Of a stretch of 64,000 nt of DNA, positions 10,651-22,224 are shown piece by piece (the first letter of the stretch is position 1; each line of letters opens with the position of its first letter). Made by a program: the position numbers and the translations under genes. The notes below the pieces were generated by a model. The model worked only from the letters and a program-made list of their open reading frames with translations. It ran no database searches and was not told where the DNA came from. The stretch is taken from positions 124,001 to 188,000 of the forward strand of contig DAIDEE010000007.1 in NCBI GenBank assembly GCA_027308685.1. Direction: 5' to 3'. The DNA is from Acidocella sp. GTDB lineage: Bacteria > Pseudomonadota > Alphaproteobacteria > Acetobacterales > Acetobacteraceae.

Positions 10651-11612
10651 TATTTTTTATTGCGGCGGCATTCATTGCCGGGCTCCTGGTCGTGGGCTTC
10701 TGGCTTTATACGCCAGACTTATCTCCAACATTATTAGCCGTTAGATATGGTGTCGCAGAGACCGATTTTGTTGAGGTCGCGGGCGTAAGGCTGCGTATAA
10801 AAGACCAAGGACCACAGCTTGAGACAGCTATTTTGCTGCTGCACGGGTTCGGCGCCAGCCTCGAGACTTGGTTGCCGTGGGCGGCAGAGATTTCTCAGCG
10901 TTTTAGGGTGGTCAGCGTGGATCTCCCAGGTTTTGGCCTCACTGGTCCTGACCCGTCGGGCGATTATTCGGACCAGCGGACGGTGGAACTCATGGTTGCC
11001 CTATTGGTTAAGCTCCGCCTTTCACGCGTCAGTATCATCGGAAATTCGCTGGGTGGTAAAATCGCGTGGCAGCTTGCCGCCTCGCATCCTGGTTTGGTGG
11101 CGAGCCTGGTATTGGTCTCACCCGACGGCTTTGCCAGCCCCGGGTTTGAATACGGTAAACCCTCTAAATTGCCGTGGATCATGAAGCTGCTGCCCTACAC
11201 CCTGCCAAGGGCCATGCTGCGGATGAACCTTGCCGTGGCCTACGCGCAGCCCAAACGCCTTACTCACGATACTTTGAGGCGCTATGAGGACATGATGCTG
11301 GCTCCCGGCAACCGCCGCGCCATGCTGGCGCGTATGGAACAGGTTATGCTGGTGCCGCCCGAGCCGCAATTACGGCGGATTTCGGCTCCGACACTTATTT
11401 TATGGGGCGAGCAGGATAAAATGATCCCCTATCGCAATGCCAGCGATTATTTAAGTGCGATTGCGGGTTCAACATTGGTGGCGTCGCCGGGGCTCGGTCA
11501 TGTTCCGTTTGAGGAAGACCCTGCGGCTTCGCTCCCTCCGGTTTTGGAATTTCTGACCACACATCATCGGCTGGCTTCTGCCCTATCCATCGCCCCAACC
11601 AGCGGGTTATGA
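10647..11612 (+). CDS. Alpha/beta hydrolase
   Basis: LLHGFGASLETWLPW, IIGNSLGGKIAWQLA (GNSLGG nucleophile elbow), late GLGHVPFEEDP; overlaps the PsiE-like stop by 4 nt. Confidence 0.9.
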   Translation: MIFFIAAAFIAGLLVVGFWLYTPDLSPTLLAVRYGVAETDFVEVAGVRLRIKDQGPQLETAILLLHGFGASLETWLPWAAEISQRFRVVSVDLPGFGLTGPDPSGDYSDQRTVELMVALLVKLRLSRVSIIGNSLGGKIAWQLAASHPGLVASLVLVSPDGFASPGFEYGKPSKLPWIMKLLPYTLPRAMLRMNLAVAYAQPKRLTHDTLRRYEDMMLAPGNRRAMLARMEQVMLVPPEPQLRRISAPTLILWGEQDKMIPYRNASDYLSAIAGSTLVASPGLGHVPFEEDPAASLPPVLEFLTTHHRLASALSIAPTSGL

Positions 11613-11664
11613 AAGAGCTGGATACCATCAATCATTATGACCTTGGCTTCGAGGAGTCCTCCCC

Positions 11665-12597
11665 ATGAAAATTGCAAACGACGTCACAGCCCTCATTGGC
11701 CATACCCCGCTGGTGCGGATCAACCGGCTCTCGGCGGGGCTACCCGGCAATATCGTGACCAAGCTGGAGTTTTATAATCCCTCAAATTCGGTGAAGGACC
11801 GTATCGCGGTGGCGATGATCGAGGCTGCAGAACAAGCCGGCCTTCTCAACAAGGACAGCGTGATCGTTGAGCCAACGTCCGGCAACACCGGTATCGGTCT
11901 GGCCATGGTATGCGCCGCGCGTAGTTATAAATGTATCATCGTGATGCCTGAGACCATGAGTAAGGAGCGCCGGGCGGTACTGCGGGCTTACGGCGCTGAA
12001 TTGGTGCTCACCCCAGGGCCCGACGGTATCGGTGGTTCGATTCGCAAGGCTGAGGAAATTGTCGCCTCCGGCAAGCAATATTTCATGCCCCAGCAGTTCA
12101 GCAACCTAGCCAACCCCGAGGTGCACCGCCGCACGACGGCGGAGGAAATCTGGGCCGATACCGATGGGGCCATTGATATTCTGGTCTCAGGCGTTGGTAC
12201 CGGCGGCACTCTCACCGGGGTCTCTGAGGTGATCAAGTCACGCAAGCCGTCGTTCAGGGCGGTGGCTGTTGAACCCGACGCCTCGCCGGTACTGTCGGGG
12301 GGCCCGAAAGGCCCGCATGTTATTCAGGGCATCGGCGCCGGCTTTGTGCCGGCGGTGCTGAATACCCATGCTTATGACGAGATTATTCGCGTCACCAACG
12401 ACGACGCGCTGATCACCGCTCGCCGGGCTGCCAAGGAGGAGGGGCTGCTGGTGGGGATCTCATCGGGGGCAGCGCTCTGGGCCGCGCTGCAACTGGCGGC
12501 GCGACCGGAAAATGCCGGCAAGATGATTGTTGTCATCATCGCGTCGTACGGCGAGCGTTACCTCAGCACGCCATTATTCGCAGGGCTGCTGGATTAA
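11665..12597 (+). CDS. cysK: Cysteine synthase A
   Basis: [27 protein letters not shown] (PLP Lys), [23 protein letters not shown]. Confidence 0.95.
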   Translation: MKIANDVTALIGHTPLVRINRLSAGLPGNIVTKLEFYNPSNSVKDRIAVAMIEAAEQAGLLNKDSVIVEPTSGNTGIGLAMVCAARSYKCIIVMPETMSKERRAVLRAYGAELVLTPGPDGIGGSIRKAEEIVASGKQYFMPQQFSNLANPEVHRRTTAEEIWADTDGAIDILVSGVGTGGTLTGVSEVIKSRKPSFRAVAVEPDASPVLSGGPKGPHVIQGIGAGFVPAVLNTHAYDEIIRVTNDDALITARRAAKEEGLLVGISSGAALWAALQLAARPENAGKMIVVIIASYGERYLSTPLFAGLLD

Positions 12598-12599
12598 CC

Positions 12600-14618
12600 T
12601 TGCCCACCGCCAGCGAACTGACATTTGCACTGAAGACCTTTCTCGGGGCCATGCTGGCCCTCGGATTGGCCTTCTGGCTAGGGCTGGATAACCCGTACTG
12701 GTCCATGGCCACCGCCTATATTGTGGCGCAACCATTGACAGGGGCAATGCGGTCCAAGGCTCTTTACCGGTTTATCGGCACATTCGTGGGTGGAGCCGCG
12801 GCAGTGGTACTGGTGCCCAACCTCGTGAATGCGCCGATGCTACTCAGCCTCGGCTTCGCGCTCTGGATTGGGGTTTGCCTGTATCTTTCCCTGCTGGATC
12901 GCTCGCCGCGGGCGTATTTATTTATGCTGGCCGGCTATACTGCTGCCATCATCGGCTTTCCTAGCGTCTCAGACCCTTCCCACATTTTCGAGACTGCGTT
13001 GACACGGGTGGAGGAAATCTCGATCGGTATTGCGTGCACCACCCTCGTTGGCACCATTTTTTTTCCGCGGCCTTTGGGTCCGGTGCTGGCGGCGCGGATT
13101 CTGGCCTGGGTGAAGCCGGCGGTGGATTGGGCGCAGGCGGCGTTGGATGGGCGTGAGGAAGATGCCACCACCCGTGCCGCTCGCCGTCAGCTTGCCGCCG
13201 AGGCAGTGGATATCAGCATGATGGTCAGCCAACTGGCCTACGATACCTCACATCTGCAATCGGCCACCCGCCATATTGAACGGCTGCGGCTTTACGTGTT
13301 GAGCCTGATGCCGGTGTTGAGTTCCATCGGCGACCGGGTGGCGCAATTAAAGGCCATCGGCGGGATCACTCCGCCATTACAAAAACTGCTGGATGAGACC
13401 GCCGCCTGGATACGCGACGGTGGGGCCGAGCATGTGCCCGCCAAGCTTGCGGCTGATATTCAGGCACTCGAACAGGCCGGTGAAGCTGGTCTGACCTGGT
13501 CTGGCATATTACGTACCACCTTGCTGGTCCGGCTGCATGAACTGGTCAGCATGGTGCGGCATTCCCGCGCTATTCGCGCTCATGTGACCGATAACGACCC
13601 GGCACCGCTCGCTCCTAAAGCTGAGAGCGCGTTAGCGACGTCGCATCAGGTGCGGGACCATGGGCTCGCTTTGCTCTCCGCCGCCGCCGCCGCCATTGCT
13701 GTTCTGCTGGTGTGCGGCTTTTGGATTTTTACCGCCTGGCCTGCTGGCGCCGGGGCGGCGATCATGGTGGCGGTGGCCTGCTCGTTCTTCGCCGCGCAGG
13801 ACGACCCGGCACCAGCCATTGCCCAAATGACCCGTAATGCGTTGATCGTGGTTGTGGCGGACGCGGTGTATGGGTTCGCCATTCTGCCACGGGTGGAAAC
13901 CTTTCCGGAACTGATGCTGGTGTTGCTGCCGGCAGGGTTATTGATCGGTGTGCTGGTGTCCCGCCCGGCCACTTTTGGCACCGGCATGGTGATGGGCGCG
14001 GTGGGCACCACAACATTGGCGTTGAACAATGGCTATGCCGGGGATTTCCCCGCGTATCTCAATGGCGCCTTGGCGCTGATCCTGGGCCTATCCACGGCTC
14101 TGGTTGTCACCAAGCTGATCCGTTCGGTGGGTGCGGCCTGGAGTGCTGAGCGTCTGCTTCGCGCCGGCTGGCGCGACATCGCCGCCGCCGCCGGCCCGCA
14201 GGCGCGGCATGACCGCGCCCACCTGACCGGCGTGATGATGGACCGGCTCGGGCTGTTGATGCCCCGTCTGGCGGCGGTCTCGCCGGGCGCGGATATCGCC
14301 GCTGCCGATGCCCTGATCGACCTTCGGGTGGGGCTGAACACCATCGGGTTGCAACGTGAAATGGCGTTCCTCTCGCCGGCTGAGCAACAGTGCAATGCCG
14401 CCGTGCTGGCTGGGGTGGCGGCGCATTATCTGGGCAACCCGCTGCGGGCGGCGTCCCCTGATCTACGGCAGACGATTGACGAAGCCATCGCTGCAATCAT
14501 TCATCGTAGGGACGCAGCGCAAAGCCGTCCGCATCGGGAAACTTTGATGATGCTGGTAGGGTTGCGTAGTGTATTATTTGCCAGTGCGCCACCGCTGGCT
14601 GAAATGGCGATTGCATGA
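12600..14618 (+). CDS. FUSC-family inner membrane protein (AaeB-like efflux transporter), TTG start
   Basis: Two blocks of TM helices typical of FUSC proteins; followed by DUF1656 and HlyD-family genes. Confidence 0.88.
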   Translation: MPTASELTFALKTFLGAMLALGLAFWLGLDNPYWSMATAYIVAQPLTGAMRSKALYRFIGTFVGGAAAVVLVPNLVNAPMLLSLGFALWIGVCLYLSLLDRSPRAYLFMLAGYTAAIIGFPSVSDPSHIFETALTRVEEISIGIACTTLVGTIFFPRPLGPVLAARILAWVKPAVDWAQAALDGREEDATTRAARRQLAAEAVDISMMVSQLAYDTSHLQSATRHIERLRLYVLSLMPVLSSIGDRVAQLKAIGGITPPLQKLLDETAAWIRDGGAEHVPAKLAADIQALEQAGEAGLTWSGILRTTLLVRLHELVSMVRHSRAIRAHVTDNDPAPLAPKAESALATSHQVRDHGLALLSAAAAAIAVLLVCGFWIFTAWPAGAGAAIMVAVACSFFAAQDDPAPAIAQMTRNALIVVVADAVYGFAILPRVETFPELMLVLLPAGLLIGVLVSRPATFGTGMVMGAVGTTTLALNNGYAGDFPAYLNGALALILGLSTALVVTKLIRSVGAAWSAERLLRAGWRDIAAAAGPQARHDRAHLTGVMMDRLGLLMPRLAAVSPGADIAAADALIDLRVGLNTIGLQREMAFLSPAEQQCNAAVLAGVAAHYLGNPLRAASPDLRQTIDEAIAAIIHRRDAAQSRPHRETLMMLVGLRSVLFASAPPLAEMAIA

Positions 14619-14821
14619 TCGGTGAGATCGACGTTTATGGTGTGCTGTTGCCGCCGTTGATGGTTTGGCTGGCCCTTGCCTTGGTGCTTTCGGCGCTGTT
14701 GCGATGGGTTTTAAATCGTGCCGGCATTTATCAATATGTCTGGCACCGGCCCTTGTTTGATCTCGCCATTCTCGTGGTGTTGCTGGGTGGTATCGCGGCT
14801 TTGGCCAATCATTTTTTCTGA
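14615..14821 (+). CDS. DUF1656 family small membrane protein
   Basis: MIGEIDVYGVLLPPLMVWLALALVLSALLRWVLNRAGIYQYVWHRPLFDLAIL; ATGA overlap with the FUSC gene. Confidence 0.88.
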   Translation: MIGEIDVYGVLLPPLMVWLALALVLSALLRWVLNRAGIYQYVWHRPLFDLAILVVLLGGIAALANHFF

Positions 14822-14834
14822 GCTTGGATCGACC

Positions 14835-15704
14835 ATGACAAAACAATCTTTTTTACCACGTTTCTTCGTCACAATTGCCATGGTGCTGGTGGCGGCGTTG
14901 GTGGCCTGGCAATTATGGGTTTATTATATGCTGGCACCCTGGACCCGTGATGGCAGGGTGCGCGCTGATGTTGTTGAGGTGGCTCCGGATGTTTCAGGTC
15001 TCGTCTCAAATATTTACGTGCACGATAATCAAATGGTGCATGTCGGCGACCCGCTGTTCCAGATCGATGATGTTCGCTTCAAGGTAGCGCTGCAGTCTGC
15101 CCAGGCGATGGTAGCGAAGGACAAAGCGGCGCTGGCGCAAGCGAGCAGTGACGCACGGCGTTATAATGGTCTTTCTGGCAACGCAGTTTCGGGCGAGACC
15201 AGAGATCAAAGCAATACGGCGGTGCTGGAGGCCCAGGCCGAATTGGACCAGGCCAACGCCAATGAGGCCGACGCGCAACTTAACCTGACCCGCGCCACGG
15301 TACGTGCGACGGTCAACGGTACAATCACAAACTTCTCGATGCGCCCAGGGGATTTTGTAACACGTGGGATTGCGGTCGCGGCACTGGTTGATGCCGACTC
15401 GATCTATGTCGATGGCTATTTTGAGGAAACCAAACTGCCGCGCATCGCCATCGGTGATAAAGCCCGTATCACATTATTGGGCGGCGGTCCGGTTCTGGAC
15501 GGGCATGTTGAGAGCATCGATTCCGGGATCACTGACAATGAGCGCGTTGCCAGTCCTAATTTGCTGGCGGACGTGAACCCCACCTTCACCTGGGTGCGCC
15601 TTGCCCAGCGCGTGCCAGTTCGGATTGCGCTGGATCATCTGCCGGCCGGGACCCGTTTGATCGCCGGCCTGACCGCCACAGTCGAAATAATGCCAGCGAA
15701 ATAG
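14835..15704 (+). CDS. HlyD family secretion/efflux periplasmic adaptor
   Basis: APWTRDGRVRADVVEVAPDVSGLVSNIYVHDNQMVHVGDPLFQID...; start at 14835 preferred over 14718. Confidence 0.92.
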   Translation: MTKQSFLPRFFVTIAMVLVAALVAWQLWVYYMLAPWTRDGRVRADVVEVAPDVSGLVSNIYVHDNQMVHVGDPLFQIDDVRFKVALQSAQAMVAKDKAALAQASSDARRYNGLSGNAVSGETRDQSNTAVLEAQAELDQANANEADAQLNLTRATVRATVNGTITNFSMRPGDFVTRGIAVAALVDADSIYVDGYFEETKLPRIAIGDKARITLLGGGPVLDGHVESIDSGITDNERVASPNLLADVNPTFTWVRLAQRVPVRIALDHLPAGTRLIAGLTATVEIMPAK

Positions 15705-15808
15705 CGTTACATTACCAAATCATGGCGCGATCGACACGAACCGAAGGGTGTAACCGCGCCAGCAAAACCACATGTAACGTCATAGAAACTTAAGTGAGGT
15801 TATGTGCC

Positions 15809-15957
15809 ATGAGACTGCTGCTGATGATTCTGCTTGTTATGATTTTGCTTGGCGGCGGCTTTGGCCTACATGGCGGATTATTTATTGGGTCTGGCGGCCT
15901 TTATTACGGTGGCGGACTTGGTTTGCTGCTGATTATCGTTATCGTATTTCTGGTACT

Positions 15958-15961
<4 letters not shown>
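15809..15961 (+). CDS. Small Gly/Leu-rich membrane protein (50 aa, DUF3309-like composition)
   Basis: MRLLLMILLVMILLGGGFGLHGGLFIGSGGLYYGGGLGLLLIIVIVFLVL with gtgagg RBS; below the ORF-track length cutoff. Confidence 0.6.
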
Positions 15962-18407
<2,446 letters not shown>

Positions 18408-18449
18408 TCATACATGAGTCGTAGAAAAAGCGAGAGGGGGGGGAGACGT

Positions 18450-18908
18450 TTAGTTTGACTTTGTTGGTGTTGGCACACCGGGCGTCGCCAGAGCGGGCGC
18501 GGGGACGCCAGGTGCGGGGACGCTAGCGGCGGGCGCCGCAGGTGCTGCGGGACCAGGCCTCGCATCCGCCGGGGTTGGCGGCAACGGCGGCATGGTACCT
18601 GATGTAGGTACGCCTGGAATGGGGATGCTCGGCGTGGTTTGCGTCGGCGGGGCTAAAATAGCAGCGGCATTGCCGGTGGAGCCGCCTTTGTAAAGCAGTG
18701 CGAGGCCAAGCGAGAGCACGAAAAACGCGGCACCCAGAATCGCCGTGGTGCGGGTTAGCAAATTTGCCGTGCCTCGGCCCGACATAAAGTTGCCCATGCC
18801 TTGGCCGCCGCCAAGCCCGAGGCCGCCGCCCTCGCTGCGCTGGATCAACACCACGCCGATCAGCGCAATGGTGACAAACACATGCAGAACGAGAAGAACC
18901 TTGATCAT
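18450..18908 (-). CDS. secG: Preprotein translocase subunit SecG
   Basis: VLLVLHVFVTIALIGVVLIQRSEGGGLGLGGGQGMGNFMSGRGTANLLTRTTAILGAAFFVLSL; long Pro/Ala-rich C-terminal tail. Confidence 0.93.
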   Translation of the reverse strand: MIKVLLVLHVFVTIALIGVVLIQRSEGGGLGLGGGQGMGNFMSGRGTANLLTRTTAILGAAFFVLSLGLALLYKGGSTGNAAAILAPPTQTTPSIPIPGVPTSGTMPPLPPTPADARPGPAAPAAPAASVPAPGVPAPALATPGVPTPTKSN

Positions 18909-18964
18909 CCGAAACCTTACTTAAATTTTGCCCGGCAATGCGCCATGAAACCTAGTGGCGGCTT

Positions 18965-19696
18965 CTAGACAACCCGGGCGCTGGCAGCAATGGCCAGAAA
19001 CTCCGCCGCCTGCAAACTGGCGCCGCCGACCAAGGCGCCGCCTACCTCCGGTAGTGCCAAAATGGCCTCCGCGTTGCTCGGTTTGGCTGATCCACCGTAG
19101 AGAATGGGGGTTGTAGCACCGGTTTTGGGGAACTGCGTCACGAGGGCGGCCCGGATGGCGGCATGCATGGCTGTAATGTCAGCAGCTGTTGGTGTTCGCC
19201 CGGTGCCGATCGCCCAGATCGGCTCGTAGGCGACCAGTCCGATAAATTCTGCCGGCAGGCTATGTGTTAATTGCGTGCGCACCACGTTCTCAGCCTCGCC
19301 TGCATCACGTTCAGCTTCGCTCTCGCCGACGCACACGATCGGGACCAGCCCGGCGGCAAGCGCTGCCTTCACTTTACCAGCCACCACGGCATTGTTTTCT
19401 GCATGGTCAGCCCGGCGTTCGGAATGACCTAAAATCAGGTAGGTGGCGCCAACTTCCTTTATTAAACCGGCCGCGACATCGCCGGTATGCGCACCCGATG
19501 CGTTGGCATGGCAATCTTGAGCGCCAAGCCCGATATCGCTATCGGCCAATGCGCTGGCAAAAGCGGGCAGCAGGGGAAATGGCGGACAAATAATCACCTT
19601 GGCTGGACAGGCCGCCGCGCGCAAAGCCGCCGTGTAGGCCGCAACGCCGGCCAGAGTGCCGTTCATTTTCCAGTTTCCAGCGATGATTTGGCGCAT
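18965..19696 (-). CDS. tpiA: Triosephosphate isomerase
   Basis: AGNWKMNG, LGHSERR, VAYEPIWAIGTGRTPT, YGGSAKPSNAEAIL. Confidence 0.97.
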   Translation of the reverse strand: MRQIIAGNWKMNGTLAGVAAYTAALRAAACPAKVIICPPFPLLPAFASALADSDIGLGAQDCHANASGAHTGDVAAGLIKEVGATYLILGHSERRADHAENNAVVAGKVKAALAAGLVPIVCVGESEAERDAGEAENVVRTQLTHSLPAEFIGLVAYEPIWAIGTGRTPTAADITAMHAAIRAALVTQFPKTGATTPILYGGSAKPSNAEAILALPEVGGALVGGASLQAAEFLAIAASARVV

Positions 19697-19728
19697 TTTA
19701 TCCCTTAGTTTAGCTTTTTTTCACTTTA

Positions 19729-19905
19729 TCAGGCGTCTTCGGCGGGCGGCAATGGCGTGCTGGCATGAGCCTCACCGTCGGGCTCGTCTTCCGGTTCGTC
19801 AGATTTTATGCCGGCCTTTTTGTCGCGTAATTTTGCTTCTTTTTTTGCCTGTTTGGCGCGGTTACGCTCAGCGCGTTCCAGACCGTAATTTACCTTGTAA
19901 GCCAT
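19729..19905 (-). CDS. Small charged conserved-type hypothetical protein (58 aa)
   Basis: Reverse-strand ORF MAYKVNYGLERAERNRAKQAKKEAKLRDKKAGIKSDEPEDEPDGEAHASTPLPPAEDA, RBS aggagc upstream; below the ORF-track cutoff. Confidence 0.65.
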   Translation of the reverse strand: MAYKVNYGLERAERNRAKQAKKEAKLRDKKAGIKSDEPEDEPDGEAHASTPLPPAEDA

Positions 19906-19940
19906 GATTTGCTCCTACTTCGGCTGCATGACCAAAATAC

Positions 19941-19980
19941 AAAGAGCGTAATCCGGCTTTGCAGCCGGGTTACGCTCTTT
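19941..19980. terminator. Strong hairpin, likely Rho-independent terminator of the cold-shock gene
   Basis: AAAGAGCGTAA-tCCGGCtttGCAGCCGG-gTTACGCTCTTT near-perfect inverted repeat between two minus-strand genes; A/T tracts flank both sides. Confidence 0.75.
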
Positions 19981-20002
19981 TATCGTACCTACAGAAGCCT
20001 GA

Positions 20003-20743
20003 TCAGCCGACGCTGATCGAGCTGACTTCCGGGCCTTTAGCGCCTTGCACAACGTTCATCCGAACCGACTGGCCTTCCTGCAACGGCGGCAGGCCGGCTT
20101 GTTCCAGAGCGGTAGCATGAACGAATACGTCCTTGCCGCCGTCCTGTGGGCTGATGAAGCCAAAGCCCTTTGTGGAATTGTACCATTTTACGATGCCGGT
20201 CATCTCAACAGATGGGCCGCTAGCCTGCTGGCGCGGCGCCCGCGGTGCCGAAGAGCGAGGACGGTCAAATCCGCCGCCACCAAACCCGCCGCCGCGCGAT
20301 GCGGGTGCTTCGCCAGTACCTTCGGTGACGGAGATCACCTGATCAACCTGGCGGCCTTTCTGGCCCTGGCCGACGCGTACTTGCAAAATCGAGCCAGGCG
20401 TTACGGCCTGGAACCCAGCGTTTTGCAATGAGTTGGCATGCAAAAACACATCGCCGGAGCCATCGGACATCTCGACGAACCCGAAACCCTTCTCGGAGTT
20501 ATACCATTTCACAGTGGCCTTCGACTCCGGAGCTGAAGAGGCGGACCCAAACCCGGAAAAAGACGGCGGGGGAGGCGGTGTGTTGCCAAAGAAATTATCG
20601 TCATCAAAACCGCGGCGGCGTGGCTGCCGTTGGCGGTCGTTTTTCGGGGGTCGCACTATTAAAACTGTCCTCTTACCATCAATTATGTGGCCAGGGTATT
20701 TCCTGGTTGTTTTCATCATAGGGCAAGGGAACTTTGCCTTCAA
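20003..20743 (-). CDS. Protein with two cold-shock domains (alternative GTG start at 20656)
   Basis: Two copies of the CSD signature: ATVKWYNSEKGFGFVEMSDGSGDVFLHANSL and GIVKWYNSTKGFGFISPQDGGKDVFVHATAL, joined by an R/G-rich linker. Confidence 0.9.
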   Translation of the reverse strand: MKAKFPCPMMKTTRKYPGHIIDGKRTVLIVRPPKNDRQRQPRRRGFDDDNFFGNTPPPPPSFSGFGSASSAPESKATVKWYNSEKGFGFVEMSDGSGDVFLHANSLQNAGFQAVTPGSILQVRVGQGQKGRQVDQVISVTEGTGEAPASRGGGFGGGGFDRPRSSAPRAPRQQASGPSVEMTGIVKWYNSTKGFGFISPQDGGKDVFVHATALEQAGLPPLQEGQSVRMNVVQGAKGPEVSSISVG

Positions 20744-20826
20744 TGCTTATCCGACAGCAGTTAAGATGTTTTCGTAATCTTCACGCCTGGCTGAGGGAGC
20801 GGCCCGGGCGGCAGCCTTTCCCTCTC

Positions 20827-22224
20827 TTATAAGAGTGATTCCACCATGTGAGCCCGGACCTCGTTCAACCGCTCTGCCACCCCTCGATGCTGCCACGCCG
20901 TGAGCGTGATCTCATGGGAGGCCGCAATATCCGTCCTGAACATAGCCTCCATCAGACCGCCAAAGTCCGGCCCCATCACGATGGCGTCGATTTCATTATT
21001 AAAAACCACGCTGCGCCAATCCAGGTTGGACGACCCCACCAACGACCATTGGCCGTCGATTACAGCGGTTTTGGCGTGCAGAACGACGCTGTGACGCTCA
21101 TAAACATGCACGCCAGCTTGCAATAAATCGTCATAATGTGAGCGCCCAGCGGTAATGGTGGCGTCGCTGTCACTGATCGAGGGCACGATCACGCGTACAT
21201 CGACGCCCCGGCGAGCGGCACATTCTAGCGCCTGGATCATGTCAGGCGGCGGGGCAAAAAACCCGGTGGTCAGATGAATCGAGCTATGCGCCGCCGCCAT
21301 GGCCACGAGCAATGTTTTATAAATCGCCGGGTGGCCATCCACCGGCGAGCCGTCCAGCGCTTGCACCACTGAGGTACCCATGGTTTCGGCGTTCGGTGCG
21401 GTGGGCTGCAGAGGCGGGCCTTTTTGTTGCGCCCAGGTTTGCACGAATAATTGATCGAAGACATTCACCACCGGCCCTGCAACCTCAACGTCGGTATCGC
21501 GCCAGGGCAGGGAGCCGGGGGCTTTTTCATGCTGGTAGCTGGCGTGATGATTTTCATACACTTGTGCGATGTTCACACCGCCGGTGAAAGCGGTTTCACC
21601 GTCAATCACCAAAAGTTTCCGATGGTCGCGCTTGTTAACGTCCAGCGTTTTCATCTGAAGCGGGTCAAGCGGGTTATATTTGACAACCTGCACGCCGCCT
21701 TCGCGAAGCCGGTTGAACAAGCCGGCCGGCGCGTTGGTGCCATAATCATCATAAATGAGGTGTACCTGCACGCCCTGCGCCTGCTTGGCGATCATCAGAT
21801 CCGCGAATTTTTCGGCTACGTCGCCGTCAAACTCGTAGCTTTCCATGTCGATCCGGCTGGTCGCCGCCGCCATGGCGGTTAACATCGCGCTGTAGGTGGC
21901 CGGGCCATTTTCCAGCAATACCACTTTATTGCCTGCGACAAACGGCGTGTGGGTGAGCGCCACGCTCCGCGCCTGCATCACAGCCAGCGCATCCGCTTCG
22001 GTCTGCGTGGGGATGGTGCAGGTGAGGTCGGGGTCAAATTGCGGCAGTTGGACGCACCCAGCACAACCCAGGACCGCCAGAACCCCCAGGCCCTTTAGAA
22101 TTTGCACGGGACACTTTCCATATTGATACAAATGGTGGGTTGGCCCCCCCGGAGCAATGCCGTGCCGTATGGGTAATGCTGTCCTGCGTTGCGGCCAAGC
22201 CGCACTCGGAGTACGAGCCGCCAT
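20827..22224 (-). CDS. Phospholipase D/cardiolipin synthase-like lipoprotein (alternative GTG start at 22107)
   Basis: Two HKD motifs (DHRKLLVIDGETAFTGGVNIAQVY; LHAKTAVIDGQWSLVGSSNLDWRS); VLAVLGCAGCVQ lipobox near the alternative start. Confidence 0.88.
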   Translation of the reverse strand: MAARTPSAAWPQRRTALPIRHGIAPGGPTHHLYQYGKCPVQILKGLGVLAVLGCAGCVQLPQFDPDLTCTIPTQTEADALAVMQARSVALTHTPFVAGNKVVLLENGPATYSAMLTAMAAATSRIDMESYEFDGDVAEKFADLMIAKQAQGVQVHLIYDDYGTNAPAGLFNRLREGGVQVVKYNPLDPLQMKTLDVNKRDHRKLLVIDGETAFTGGVNIAQVYENHHASYQHEKAPGSLPWRDTDVEVAGPVVNVFDQLFVQTWAQQKGPPLQPTAPNAETMGTSVVQALDGSPVDGHPAIYKTLLVAMAAAHSSIHLTTGFFAPPPDMIQALECAARRGVDVRVIVPSISDSDATITAGRSHYDDLLQAGVHVYERHSVVLHAKTAVIDGQWSLVGSSNLDWRSVVFNNEIDAIVMGPDFGGLMEAMFRTDIAASHEITLTAWQHRGVAERLNEVRAHMVESLL

